A stretch of 64,000 nucleotides of DNA from Microbacterium sp. LWS13-1.2 (GTDB lineage Bacteria > Actinomycetota > Actinomycetes > Actinomycetales > Microbacteriaceae), in NCBI RefSeq assembly GCF_040144835.1, contig NZ_CP151632.1:496001-560000 (forward strand), written 5' to 3'. Below are positions 1 through 7,961 of this stretch, in pieces. The translations under genes and the position numbers were made by a program. The stretch's first letter is position 1. Every line of letters begins with the position of its first letter. The notes beneath the pieces were generated by a model, which saw nothing but the letters and a program-made list of their open reading frames with translations, made no database searches and had not been told where the DNA came from.

Positions 1-153
1 CGCCGAGAGATGTGCCTGAAGGTCATCGAGGGCGGCGAGACCGGCTGCGAGTCGGGCAGCGCTGGGGCGCTGTGGTGTCGGCTGCTCCTGCTGCTCGCCG
101 TCCTTCTCCAGCGCTTCCGCCAGGTCGCGGAAAAAGTTGTTCTGGCTAGTCAT
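1..153 (-). CDS. Partial phage-like protein, N-terminus only
   Basis: The start codon overlaps the stop of the upstream gene by 4 bp (ATGA at 153-150), so this is the third gene of a tightly coupled minus-strand run. Only the first 51 codons are visible; the rest lies beyond the window edge. The visible part starts MTSQNNFFRDLAEALEKDGE and is followed by a Gln/Pro-rich and then an Ala/Leu-rich stretch. By position after a terminase-small-like gene it could begin a large terminase or another packaging or structural protein, but nothing in these residues proves that. Confidence 0.55.
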   Translation of the reverse strand, partial: MTSQNNFFRDLAEALEKDGEQQEQPTPQRPSAARLAAGLAALDDLQAHLSA

Positions 154-578
154 CGCTGCGTCCCCCACGACGAGAGTGTGGTGACGTTGTTCTTGCGTCC
201 GAACTTCTGGCGCACTTCCTCGGTGGCCTTGGCGCGCTCTGCTGGGTCCGAAATCTTCGACACGTACAACATCGCTTCGTCGCGGGCGACGTTCCACGCG
301 CCGTCATTCGCAACGGCATTCCACCAAGTGATGTCGGGTGGGCAAGGGCCGATGCCGAACTTCTGCATGCCCCACCGCTGCACCTGCTCCTCGGGCGTGA
401 GGTCTAGCCAACTCTCGCCCTTGCGGTTCACGGACATCGCGTAAAGTTCCTCGGTCACTTCGAACTCTGCGCCACGGGGTAGCGCCTGGCTCTCGTGCTC
501 GGTGAACGCGATTGTCATAGGGGCGCGCAGGTGGATCACATCGCCTACGTGCGCGGAAATCTTCTGCTGCTCGGTCAT
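150..578 (-). CDS. Hypothetical protein of the integrated element
   Basis: This 142-residue protein has no family I recognise. It is soluble and acidic-basic mixed, with a Trp-rich middle (GESWLDLTPEEQVQRWG, then DITWWNAVANDGAWN). Its ATG overlaps the stop of the preceding gene by 4 bp and its own stop overlaps the next gene by 4 bp, the packing typical of phage or ICE operons. Base composition is less GC-rich than the chromosome beyond 3.8 kb. Function unknown; a role in the element's packaging or accessory module is inferred from position only. Confidence 0.6.
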   Translation of the reverse strand: MTEQQKISAHVGDVIHLRAPMTIAFTEHESQALPRGAEFEVTEELYAMSVNRKGESWLDLTPEEQVQRWGMQKFGIGPCPPDITWWNAVANDGAWNVARDEAMLYVSKISDPAERAKATEEVRQKFGRKNNVTTLSSWGTQR

Positions 579-1087
579 TGCTGCTCCTGGGTACGGGTGG
601 CGAGCTTGTCGGCAAGCTCTACTAGTGCCGTGTGCTGTCGCATCATTGCGAGCACGTCGGCGCGGGTTTCTGGTCGCTCGCTGACGATCCCCTGCACCAC
701 GTGAGCGAGGGCGGCAGTCATCGAGGAGAGGTAGACAGGCGTGACGGAAGTGATGTCGAGGCGCTTCACAAGGATGTTCAGCACTGCGAGTTCTGCCGCC
801 TGTGCTCTGGCCTTTGTCTGAGCCGTGCCGGTGGCGTCCGCGATCTGACGGGCACGACGGGCGGAATCGGCCAATTCGACAATGCGCGTCATGGTGTCGG
901 CTGCGTCACCCTCTCCGGGCGGTGTAACGCCGGGAACCTCGGCCATGCGCTTATTCTTGTGTCGGCTGATGGCAGATTCGGACACGCCATATAGCCGGGA
1001 GACTTCTACACCGGGACGACCGGCTGCGATGGCGCGCTCAATCGCCTCACGGTCTACGTGAGTCTCGATGATGCTACGTCTCGCCAT
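575..1087 (-). CDS. HTH protein, possible phage terminase small subunit
   Basis: The 170-residue protein has an N-terminal helix-turn-helix at about residues 22-45 (AAGRPGVEVSRLYGVSES then AISRHKNKR), followed by a long helical region. A short N-terminal HTH with a helical oligomerisation region is common in small terminase subunits and in some phage regulators. It is the first gene of the minus-strand run 1087 to 1 and overlaps the next gene by 4 bp. The region upstream (1088-1312) carries inverted repeats that may be its control region. The terminase assignment is inference; a DNA-binding role is more secure. Confidence 0.5.
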   Translation of the reverse strand: MARRSIIETHVDREAIERAIAAGRPGVEVSRLYGVSESAISRHKNKRMAEVPGVTPPGEGDAADTMTRIVELADSARRARQIADATGTAQTKARAQAAELAVLNILVKRLDITSVTPVYLSSMTAALAHVVQGIVSERPETRADVLAMMRQHTALVELADKLATRTQEQQ

Positions 1088-1109
1088 TGCCCGAATTCCC
1101 TTGATCTAG

Positions 1110-1212
1110 CAGGAAGAATGCAGGGGACCGAATATTTTCGAAGCTACCCTCGGCAGGGAGGAGTCCGACATAAAACTTGCACCTCCGAGGACTACGCCCT
1201 GCATTCTTCCTG
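1110..1212. repeat. 16-bp perfect inverted repeat upstream of phage-like operon
   Basis: The arm CAGGAAGAATGCAGGG at 1110-1125 recurs as its exact reverse complement at 1197-1212, 71 bp apart. The repeat lies in the 225-bp non-coding, AT-richer gap between two minus-strand genes, where a promoter for the 1087-to-1 operon is expected. Two distant arms suggest a pair of binding sites for a dimeric regulator or recombinase rather than an RNA hairpin. I see no supported gene in 1088-1312. Confidence 0.6.
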
Positions 1213-1312
1213 GTATCAATTGTACCAAGAATTGCGCAATGATGTCGGCGTTAAGGGCGCATTCTGCAACGAGTAGTGACATTCGAGTGACGTAAATACT
1301 AGATATTCGCAC

Positions 1313-2182
1313 CTAGTACGGTAGAGCTAGTTCTTCGCAGTCATCCGGACCCATCCGGACGAAATCTTCTCGAAGTCTCTGAGCGTGATCAGGGCTAGCA
1401 GACGTTCGGTTGCCTCGGTGCGCGTCATCGCAGACCATTGGCTGGCCGGCAAGTCGAGAAGGTGTTCCAGCTTCCGCCCCATCTCGATCTGTGACGGCTG
1501 GCTCAGGCTGCGATGTCTCTTCATGAATCTTTCCCGTCGAGAGGTTGAGGTCTGCGAACTCACGCTTCATTGCGTAGACGGTGCCCCTTGCGATGCCCAG
1601 CACCCGCGCGATCTCCGACACGTTGGTCATGTGGGCGGTACTGAGGTACATCTCCCAGGTGTATGACTTGACCAACCCACCCCTGCGAGACTGCTCCCTG
1701 TGGCGTCGCCTCCAGTCGGCATCCCAGTAGTCTCTGGCGGACTGTGCTGCGTTCTCGCACTGCTGCTCTGCGTGATCCCACAAGAGGTAGCCAGGAGTCT
1801 TCCCGCCCCCGTGTACTGCGTCGTAGGCGCTCATCATCGTGGCGTCAGGAGTTAGTCGGTGCACTGCTTCGGGGTAATAGTCCAAGAGCATCGACACGAG
1901 TTTCTCGTTACTGAGTTTGTCGTGATCGTTGTCGTTCAAGATCGACAACCCCTTGCCCACGAGGAGACTGTACGTGTGCCTATTCGCGTAGTTGCTCCAG
2001 CTTTCTCCTCGACGCTGCTCTGGCAGCTTGGCGATGGGGCTGTATTTCGACCCTTTGCGTCTACGACTAATAGATTCTCCACGGGAGAATCTAGCTTGTT
2101 GAACACTTTCTAGAGCATCCTGGAGAGCAAGGGACTCCCAGGCATCAGTGAGAGAAGTACCGAAAAGTGGTAGAGTAGACAT
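1313..2182 (-). CDS. HTH-domain protein of the integrated element
   Basis: I place the start at ATG 2182 because AGAAGG sits 7 bp upstream; a longer frame from 2239 would run through a strong hairpin. The 289-residue protein has a basic N-terminal third, a central region rich in Trp and Tyr, and a helix-turn-helix at about residues 187-205 (NVSEIARVLGIARGTVYAMK). After the HTH the reading frame looks non-coding: from about 1524 downward the codon-position GC signal moves to another frame (see next entry). The real C-terminus may therefore be in that frame. Likely a DNA-binding regulator or replication protein of the element; no specific family recognised. Confidence 0.55.
   Translation of the reverse strand: MSTLPLFGTSLTDAWESLALQDALESVQQARFSRGESISRRRKGSKYSPIAKLPEQRRGESWSNYANRHTYSLLVGKGLSILNDNDHDKLSNEKLVSMLLDYYPEAVHRLTPDATMMSAYDAVHGGGKTPGYLLWDHAEQQCENAAQSARDYWDADWRRRHREQSRRGGLVKSYTWEMYLSTAHMTNVSEIARVLGIARGTVYAMKREFADLNLSTGKIHEETSQPEPAVTDRDGAEAGTPSRLAGQPMVCDDAHRGNRTSASPDHAQRLREDFVRMGPDDCEELALPY
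1327..1524 (-). CDS. Small overlapping ORF or shifted C-terminus of the HTH protein
   Basis: This frame encodes 65 residues from ATG 1524 (MKRHRSLSQPSQIEMGRKLE) to a stop at 1327. GGGAAAGA lies at a suitable distance upstream. By hand count, third positions in this frame are about 77% G or C, while the overlapping HTH-gene frame has about 45%, so this frame looks like the coding one. It is either a separate gene nested in the 3' end of the HTH gene or the natural end of that gene displaced by a frameshift. Confidence 0.4.
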   Translation of the reverse strand: MKRHRSLSQPSQIEMGRKLEHLLDLPASQWSAMTRTEATERLLALITLRDFEKISSGWVRMTAKN

Positions 2183-2197
2183 GTCAAACCTTCTGCG

Positions 2198-2242
2198 AAA
2201 GTGCCCTGCCATATGATCCGACGAAGATCGGCAGGGCACTTT
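2198..2242. promoter_or_regulatory. 13-bp hairpin in the leader of the HTH gene
   Basis: AAAGTGCCCTGCC at 2198-2210 pairs perfectly with GGCAGGGCACTTT at 2230-2242 around a 19-nt loop. It ends about 15 bp from the start codon of the minus-strand HTH gene, so on that strand it lies in the leader, next to the ribosome binding site. It could be an operator, an attenuator, or a terminator acting on plus-strand transcription (it ends in T's in that direction). Confidence 0.55.
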
Positions 2243-2439
2243 TCATTGTGACAGACGAATTTGCATGCAGTTGATTAGATCAGTAGCCCTACGTGTGCAT
2301 TATTTCGATTTTCTTGTTTTCCGTTGCGCCTCACAGAGGGCAGCATCTACCCGTTGATACCGAGAGGCCACGTATCGACGGTTCGGCGCTCTGAGAGGCG
2401 CACAGCGCCGCTCAGACAGTGGTGGCGACCGGGTGCGCC

Positions 2440-2790
2440 TTAGAAGTAGTAGCGAGTCAAGGTGCCAACCACGATCAGCCCGATCACCAGCCACCCACAC
2501 AACAGGCCAGAGATGGCACGACCTCGGCCCACCCTGCCGATCGACCTCGAACGTCTCAGCCCTACGCCGCCGAAAACGGCAGCAAGTACTGCAGGGATAA
2601 AGCCCAGCGCCGTCGATACCATGCCAACCGATCCCTCCACCCACGCCCAAGCTCCGAGCACAACGCCGATGATCCCGAATACCAAGCCCGCCGTGGCCAG
2701 CCCGTTCGAGGGGGGAACAGGTTGTACAACTACGTAGGGCGCCCCTTGCGGGGGTAGGGGCTGCGAATCTTGCTGCTGAGGCTGCGTCAC
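2440..2790 (-). CDS. Small membrane protein, DUF4190-like
   Basis: The protein starts at GTG 2790 (VTQPQQQDSQ), giving 116 residues. A Pro/Gln-rich N-terminal cytoplasmic stretch of about 30 residues is followed by hydrophobic segments at about 31-51, 57-77 and 92-112. This layout, a Pro-rich head and GLATAGLVFGIIG at the first segment, resembles the DUF4190 family of small actinobacterial membrane proteins. The in-frame region upstream of the GTG has no membrane protein character and is probably untranslated. It is divergent from the gene at 2882 with 91 bp between. Function unknown. Confidence 0.55.
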   Translation of the reverse strand: MTQPQQQDSQPLPPQGAPYVVVQPVPPSNGLATAGLVFGIIGVVLGAWAWVEGSVGMVSTALGFIPAVLAAVFGGVGLRRSRSIGRVGRGRAISGLLCGWLVIGLIVVGTLTRYYF

Positions 2791-2881
2791 CCGCCGAGCG
2801 TATCGGCATGGGAAAAGCGGTCTGACATCTCGGTCTCCTGGCTCCCCTGAAGAGTCGGCAGGTGTCGATACGCTCACGCCT

Positions 2882-3661
2882 ATGGACTGGGCCAGTATCA
2901 ACGTTCCTGAGTTGCTTGTAGGGGCGGTCCTTGGCGTTGCGTTCTCGTTGCCGTTCTTCTTCCACGAACGCCGCGAGCGCAAACGCGAGGTCGGTGTCAA
3001 CTGGACGAAAGACCTTCGACGCCTCGAACCTCTTCTCGGTGACTCGAAGACGCGGTACGCGGACCTGTACGCGGCTCTCAGCGACGTTCCCGTGGACCAC
3101 TACCGCCGTGTGCTCGGTCCAGATGATTTCAGGCTCGTAGAAGACCTTCAGAACGCTTACGCGGGCGCGGAGTTCGCGGCTTCCGCCCAAGCCAAGGCGG
3201 CTATGGCCCACTACGACGCGCAAGGTCTGATGCCGCCCGATGTGAACATTCACACGTACTCGTTCCTCAGTCGCATGGACCCTGCGCGATACCAGAACCA
3301 TCCCGGCGTTCGAGGATTCGCAGACGACATCGCAGAGCTTCAGACGGATGCCGGATACCTGAAGGCTGAAGACGACGCCATCGCCGCCAACCGGAAGCTG
3401 AACGATCTGATTGTCCAGGTCATGAATCGCGGTCGGGAGCGCTCGCGTGATGAGTACGCCGACCTCATGCGACGGGAGGAGTGGGCGAAGCGGCGGCGCG
3501 ATCCCATCGGTTGGTTGGTTCGATCTATCAAAGGCTGGTGGCGTCGCCGGAACCTCGCACGCGCTGCTCAATTGAAGGCTAGAACCAACGCCACGGCTGT
3601 CCCCCCGGCGTCCCCCCTCAATGCAACAGAGGCCGAATCGAGCAACCTTCGCAACTCGTGA
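2882..3661 (+). CDS. Hypothetical membrane-anchored protein of the integrated element
   Basis: This 259-residue protein has one hydrophobic segment near the N-terminus (about residues 9-27, ELLVGAVLGVAFSLPFFF), followed by HERRERKRE, so the rest should be cytoplasmic. The middle contains charged helices with ADLYAALSDVPVDHYRRVLG; the end is basic (RRRNLARAAQLKARTN). No known family recognised. It is the last gene before the tRNA fragment that marks the element boundary, a position often taken by accessory or superinfection genes. Confidence 0.65.
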   Translation: MDWASINVPELLVGAVLGVAFSLPFFFHERRERKREVGVNWTKDLRRLEPLLGDSKTRYADLYAALSDVPVDHYRRVLGPDDFRLVEDLQNAYAGAEFAASAQAKAAMAHYDAQGLMPPDVNIHTYSFLSRMDPARYQNHPGVRGFADDIAELQTDAGYLKAEDDAIAANRKLNDLIVQVMNRGRERSRDEYADLMRREEWAKRRRDPIGWLVRSIKGWWRRRNLARAAQLKARTNATAVPPASPLNATEAESSNLRNS

Positions 3662-3696
3662 AACGCCAGAAACCGGGGGAGTGGCGCTAGCAGTCG

Positions 3697-3742
3697 CGTT
3701 TACACCGTGGATGTCGTCGGTTCGATCCCGGCAGGGCCCACC
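3697..3742 (+). other. 3' fragment of tRNA-Val(TAC), probable attachment site
   Basis: The sequence reads as a tRNA 3' half: anticodon loop TTTACAC (anticodon TAC), variable loop, a T-arm with the stem GTCGG/CCGGC around TTCGATC, then AGGGCCC as the 3' acceptor strand and ACC. No matching 5' half (an acceptor GGGCCCT and a D-arm) occurs upstream; the element's DNA is there instead. Such a 3' tRNA remnant is the usual scar where a tyrosine integrase has inserted an element into a tRNA gene. The core likely runs from the anticodon loop to the 3' end. Confidence 0.75.
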
Positions 3743-3857
3743 GCCATCCTCACGCCCGGTCCGGCCGGAGATCGTCGTCGCTGTCGTCACGCTGCGCCGG
3801 TCCTCGAATGCTGGCGGTCACCGATCGCGGCGTCGATGCCCGCGGTAGGTTGGACAC

Positions 3858-4589
3858 GTGAAAGCCAGCCCCGCAGACCAGCGCCGCCTCGTCGAGGTCG
3901 CCCAGCTCGACGCCCGGATCCGCCAGGCGGAGAACGCCCGCAAGAACCCCCCGCAGGCCGGCCGCGTCCACGAGTTGCTCGGCCGTCGTCAGCAGCTCTC
4001 GCAGGAGCTCACGACGCGCCTGGGCGCCCGCGACGATCTGCGTACGGAGCTGTCCCGCATCGAGTCGGATGTCGCCGTCGTCGACGCCCGCGCCGCGCGT
4101 GACGCGCAGCGACTCGCGGCATCCACCAACTCCAAGGAAGCGCAGGGTTTCGAGAGCGAGCTCGCCGCGCTCGCGCGACGCAAGAACGATCTGGAGGACG
4201 CGGAGCTCGCGGTCATGGAGCGACTCGAGTCGGCGGATGCGGCGGTCGCCGAGCAGGAGGCGCTGATCGCGACGACCAACGCCGAGGGAGCCGAGCTCAG
4301 CGCCGAGGGCAAGCGCGCCGTCGCCGAGGCGACCGCCGCATTCGAGGCCGCCACCCGCGACCGCGCCGCGGTCGCCGGCGCGCTCCCCGCCGACCTCGTA
4401 GCGCTGTACGACCGCGTCGCCGTGCGCAGCTCCGGCGCGGCGTTCCTGCGCCGTCGCACGTGCGAAGGCTGCAACATGGTGCTCGCCGGCACCGACCTGC
4501 AGGTGCTGCGCCAGGCCCCCGACGACGAGGTCGTCACGTGCCCGGAGTGCGGCTGCCTGCTGGTCCGCGACGACGAATCCGGACTGTGA
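3858..4589 (+). CDS. Coiled-coil protein with C4 zinc ribbon
   Basis: The 243-residue protein starts at GTG 3858. It has a long Ala/Glu/Arg-rich helical hairpin (about residues 5-170) and a C-terminal zinc ribbon with CEGC at about 207 and CPEC at about 229. This is the DUF164/zf-RING_7 type of coiled-coil zinc-ribbon protein, widespread in Actinobacteria and implicated in nucleic-acid or ribosome-associated roles in other bacteria. It is 21 bp upstream of the polymerase-like gene and probably shares its transcript. It is the first chromosomal gene after the element boundary. Confidence 0.85.
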   Translation: MKASPADQRRLVEVAQLDARIRQAENARKNPPQAGRVHELLGRRQQLSQELTTRLGARDDLRTELSRIESDVAVVDARAARDAQRLAASTNSKEAQGFESELAALARRKNDLEDAELAVMERLESADAAVAEQEALIATTNAEGAELSAEGKRAVAEATAAFEAATRDRAAVAGALPADLVALYDRVAVRSSGAAFLRRRTCEGCNMVLAGTDLQVLRQAPDDEVVTCPECGCLLVRDDESGL

Positions 4590-4610
4590 GCGCAGCCGGA
4601 CTGTGCCGGC

Positions 4611-6341
4611 GTGGACGCAGCTGAAGCTCCGGCCTGGATCCTCCTCGGGCGGACCGGAAGCTCGGTCCACGCCATCCTGCTTGATGCGTCCGCGGCCGAA
4701 CTGGGCCGCGAGGAGGTCGAGCCGGCACGACTGACGTCGTGGATCGCCGACGGCGAGGCGCGCTGGGCGCCACGCTGGGTCTGGCACGACACCCCGCAGT
4801 GGTACGGCGCCGTTCTCGCCGACGGCATCCGCATCGCCCGCTGCCACGACCTGCGGCTCTGCCACGCGATCCTCCGGGATTCGGCGCTGGTCGGCGACTC
4901 GGCCGCGCTGCGGCGGGCGGTGCAATGGGATGCCGCCCCCTACGTCGATGCCGAGGACGCGGCGCCTGCGCTGTTCGAGCTCGACCAGGCGCACCGCCCC
5001 GCGGGCCCGCCCGCGGACGCCGACGCCGCCCTGGACGAGTTCCTCCGGCAGCGTGCCGCCGTCGCGGACAGCCACGAGGCGGGCAGGCTGCGGCTGCTCA
5101 TCGCGGCGGAGTCCGCCGGCGCACTGGTCGCGTCGGAGATGAGGGCCGCCGGCCTCCCATGGGACGCCGAGGCGCACGACCGCATCCTCGTCGAGACGCT
5201 GGGGGAGCGCCCACCGGGAGGCGGCCAGCCGGCGAAGCTCGCCGACGCCGCCGAGCGGGTGCGCGCCGCGCTGGGCGATCCGACGGCGAGCCTCGACTCG
5301 CAGCCGAAGCTGCTGCGGGCGCTGCATCGCGCCGGCGTGCTCGTCGAATCCACGAGCCGCTGGGAGCTCGCCGAGCAGCGGCATCCCGTCATCGAGCCGC
5401 TGCTCGAGTACAAGAAACTGTCGCGGCTGCTGTCCGCCAACGGGTGGACGTGGCTCTCCGAGTGGGTCGCGGACGGCAGGTTCCGACCCGTCTTCGTCCC
5501 GGGCGGCGTCGTCACCGGCCGCTGGGCATCATCGGGCGGCGGCGCCCTCCAGCTCCCTCGTCAGCTGCGCGAGGCGGTGCGCGCCGATCCCGGCTGGCGT
5601 CTCGTCGTCGCCGATGTCGCTCAGCTCGAACCCCGAGTCCTGGCCGCCATGTCGAGCGATACCGCCCTCGCCGCGGCAGCGCGGGGCCGCGATCTCTATG
5701 CGGGCATCGTCGAGAGCGGGGCCGTCGCCACCCGCCAGGAGGCCAAGATCGCGATCCTCGGCGCGATGTACGGCGCGACCACGGGGGAGTCCGGCCGTCT
5801 GGTCCCGCGCCTGCGCCGCACGTACCCGCGCGCCATGGGCCTGGTGGATGACGCCGCGCGCGTCGGCGAGGACGGCGGCGCCGTCTCCACGTGGCTCGGA
5901 CGCACCTCGCCCGCGCCCTCCCTCGAGTGGTCGGCTGCGCAGTCGCGCGCCACCGAGGCGGAGGCGTCCGGTGCCGAAGAGACCCGCGCGCGGCGGTGGG
6001 CCCGCGATCGTGGCCGGTTCACCCGCAACTTCGTCGTGCAGGGGACCGCCGCGGAGTGGGCGCTCGCCTGGCTCGCCGATCTCCGCGGACGCCTCGCCGC
6101 GCTTGCCCCGGTGGCGCCCGAGCACGCTGCGCCCCGCTCGGGCCCGGCGTTCGCGCGGCAGCCGCACCTCGCGTTCTTCCTGCACGACGAGGTGATCGTG
6201 CATACTCCCGAGGAGCACGCGGATGCCGCAGCCCAGGCCGTGACCGATGCCGCGGCATCCGCTGGGCACCTGCTCTTCGGCGCCTTTCCGCTCGACTTCC
6301 GGCTCGACGTGCACATCGCCGAGACCGCGCTCAAGGACTGA
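4611..6341 (+). CDS. PolA-like bifunctional 3'-5' exonuclease/DNA polymerase
   Basis: This 576-residue protein, starting at GTG 4611, is a short family-A DNA polymerase without the 5'-3' exonuclease domain. Motif A appears as VVADVAQLEPRVLA (about 331-344), the O-helix as RQEAKIAILGAMYG (about 377-390), and motif C as FFLHDEVIVH (about 522-531). The N-terminal 200 residues correspond to the exonuclease-like fold but I cannot see a clear DEDD set, so proofreading may be weak or absent. It is an actinobacterial paralogue, distinct from full-length PolA, and likely acts in repair synthesis. Confidence 0.85.
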   Translation: MDAAEAPAWILLGRTGSSVHAILLDASAAELGREEVEPARLTSWIADGEARWAPRWVWHDTPQWYGAVLADGIRIARCHDLRLCHAILRDSALVGDSAALRRAVQWDAAPYVDAEDAAPALFELDQAHRPAGPPADADAALDEFLRQRAAVADSHEAGRLRLLIAAESAGALVASEMRAAGLPWDAEAHDRILVETLGERPPGGGQPAKLADAAERVRAALGDPTASLDSQPKLLRALHRAGVLVESTSRWELAEQRHPVIEPLLEYKKLSRLLSANGWTWLSEWVADGRFRPVFVPGGVVTGRWASSGGGALQLPRQLREAVRADPGWRLVVADVAQLEPRVLAAMSSDTALAAAARGRDLYAGIVESGAVATRQEAKIAILGAMYGATTGESGRLVPRLRRTYPRAMGLVDDAARVGEDGGAVSTWLGRTSPAPSLEWSAAQSRATEAEASGAEETRARRWARDRGRFTRNFVVQGTAAEWALAWLADLRGRLAALAPVAPEHAAPRSGPAFARQPHLAFFLHDEVIVHTPEEHADAAAQAVTDAAASAGHLLFGAFPLDFRLDVHIAETALKD

Positions 6342-6369
6342 CGCGCAGCTGCGCCCCGGGCGGCGGCGA

Positions 6370-6375
6370 TAGACT
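6370..6375 (+). promoter_or_regulatory. Probable -10 element of rnpB
   Basis: TAGACT lies about 5-10 bp upstream of the start of the RNase P RNA fold. A -35 is not distinct because this stretch overlaps the polymerase gene's 3' flank. Confidence 0.4.
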
Positions 6376-6379
6376 CGCG

Positions 6380-6760
6380 GGGCGAATGGGTCGGCTGGAC
6401 GGTCGCGTCGCGGGCGGTTCGCCGCCGCGCGCCGAGGAACGTCCGGGCTCCGCAGGGCAGGGCGGTGGGTAACACCCACCCGGAGCGATCCGCGAGACAG
6501 TGCCACAGAGAGCAGACCGCCGGGACCTCGGTCCCGGTAAGGGTGAAAGGGTGGTGTAAGAGACCACCGGGGTCGTGGTGACACGACCCGCACGGCAAAC
6601 CTCGCCCGGAGCAAGGCCAGACAGGGGATGATGACGCGGCCCGCCGAGTCCCCGGGTAGGCCGCTGGAGCGTCACGGCAACGTGTCGCCGAGAGAGATGA
6701 CCGTCCACGGGGCTCACGCCCCCGGACAGAACCCGGCGTACAGGCCGGCCCATTCGCCCT
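6380..6760 (+). ncRNA. rnpB: RNase P RNA, bacterial class A
   Basis: The catalytic RNA of RNase P, which removes tRNA 5' leaders. The P4 half-sites are visible as GAGGAACGTCCGGGCTCC near 6434 and ACAGAACCCGGCGTACAG near 6726. The conserved ACAGTGCCACAGAGAGCAGAC lies between them in two overlapping pieces. The ends pair as P1: GGGCGAATGGG at 6380 with CCCATTCGCCC ending at 6759. Length of about 380 nt is normal. Boundaries are from the P1 pairing, accurate to a few bases. Confidence 0.95.
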
Positions 6761-6800
6761 CTCCGCCGACCCCGTCCCGGGGCGGCGCGAGGGCGCGACC

Positions 6801-7574
6801 TCAGACGACCGGTCGGCCCGCGAGCGCGGCCGCGCCGATGATGCCCGCGTTGTTGCGGTGCACCGCCGGGACGATGGGCGTCTTGAGGTCGAGCAGGTGC
6901 AGGAACTTGTCGGCGTGCTTCGAGACGCCGCCGCCGACGACGAAGAGGTCGGGGCTGAACAGGAACTCGATGTGGCCGTAGTACCACTGCAGCCGCTTGG
7001 CCCACTGCTCCCAGGTGAGCTCGTGGCGCTCCATGGCCGAGTAGGCCGCATAGGCCTCGGCATCCTTCCCGTGGCGGGCACGCTGGACGTGGCCGAGCTC
7101 GGAATTCGGGACGAGGACGCCGTTGTACAGCAGCGCGGAGCCGATCCCGGTGCCGAGCGTCGTGAGGATGGTGAGCCCCGCCCGGTCCTTCGCAGCCCCG
7201 TAGCGCACCTCCGCGACGCCCGCGACATCCGCATCGTTGGCGAAGTGGATGTCGCGACCCAGGCCGTCCTCGAAGAACTTCTCGGCCTCGAAGTCGATCC
7301 ACTGGTCCGAGACGTTGGCGGCCGACAGCGTGCGGCCGTTCTTGACGATCGCGGGGAAGGCGACGCCCAGCGGGACGGAGTGGTCGTCGGCGACGCCGAG
7401 CGTCGAGAGCACTTCGGTGACCGCGGCGAGCATGTCCGGCGGGTGGGCCCCCTCGGGGGTCGCGACCTTGACGCGGTCGCTGATCAGCTCGCCCCGATCG
7501 AGGTCCACGATGCCCGCCTTGATGCCGGTGCCGCCGATGTCCACGCCGACGGCGCGTGCCGCGTCAGATGCCAT
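6801..7574 (-). CDS. ppgK: Polyphosphate glucokinase
   Basis: The 257-residue ROK-family kinase phosphorylates glucose with polyphosphate or ATP. The N-terminal phosphate-binding motif GVDIGGTGIKAGIVD is at about 10-24. FANDADVAGVAEV, the glucose and catalytic Asp region, follows near 110, and the second phosphate loop LTTLGTGIGSAL near 137. Length fits the actinobacterial strictly glucose-specific family. It converges on rnpB, leaving about 40 bp between, and is divergent from the small gene at 7674. Confidence 0.92.
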   Translation of the reverse strand: MASDAARAVGVDIGGTGIKAGIVDLDRGELISDRVKVATPEGAHPPDMLAAVTEVLSTLGVADDHSVPLGVAFPAIVKNGRTLSAANVSDQWIDFEAEKFFEDGLGRDIHFANDADVAGVAEVRYGAAKDRAGLTILTTLGTGIGSALLYNGVLVPNSELGHVQRARHGKDAEAYAAYSAMERHELTWEQWAKRLQWYYGHIEFLFSPDLFVVGGGVSKHADKFLHLLDLKTPIVPAVHRNNAGIIGAAALAGRPVV

Positions 7575-7673
7575 GCCGACAGCCTAGCCACGCCGACGGG
7601 ACCCCTGCGGAGCGGCCCGGCGTCAGTAGGATCGTGCTGGCGGCGAGCAGGCCCGCGATCCGAGGAGGGCGAG

Positions 7674-7901
7674 ATGGCCAACGACAGCGAGAAGTACTGG
7701 TACAACCTCAAGACCGGAGAGGTCGAGAAGGGCTTCGAGTCGCCCGCGCCCGATCGCGCCGGCCCGTTCGACACTCCGGAGGAGGCCGCCAAGGCGCCCG
7801 AGGTCATCCGCGAACGCTCCCGCGCGTGGGCGGCCGAAGAGGCCCGCGAGGACTCCTGGGGCACCGACACGGTGTCCGGAGAGTCCGGCGACGACCAGTA
7901 G
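7674..7901 (+). CDS. Small conserved actinobacterial protein (SPOR-like)
   Basis: I start this 75-residue protein at ATG 7674 because GAGGAGGGCGAG precedes it directly; the open frame upstream is antisense to ppgK. It begins MANDSEKYWYNLKTGEVEKG and continues with GPFDTPEEAAKAPEVI, the WYN...TGEVE pattern seen in small actinobacterial proteins often labelled SPOR-domain-like. Charged, no signal or membrane segment. It lies 60 bp before glnA2. Function unknown. Confidence 0.8.
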   Translation: MANDSEKYWYNLKTGEVEKGFESPAPDRAGPFDTPEEAAKAPEVIRERSRAWAAEEAREDSWGTDTVSGESGDDQ

Positions 7902-7961
7902 TCTGGCTTCGACCGCGGTCAGACAGACATGTCGGGCGGATCCGGCACCGGAGAGGACGCG

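Noticed and set aside
1212..1226. GGTATCAATTGTACC as a palindromic operator
   Set aside because: Only the outer 4 bp and a central CAATTG are symmetric; spacing does not agree, so it may be chance.
2300..3790. A 496-codon minus-strand open frame
   Set aside because: It is antisense to the gene at 2882 and overlaps the DUF4190-like gene in another frame; its translation has no recognisable domain.
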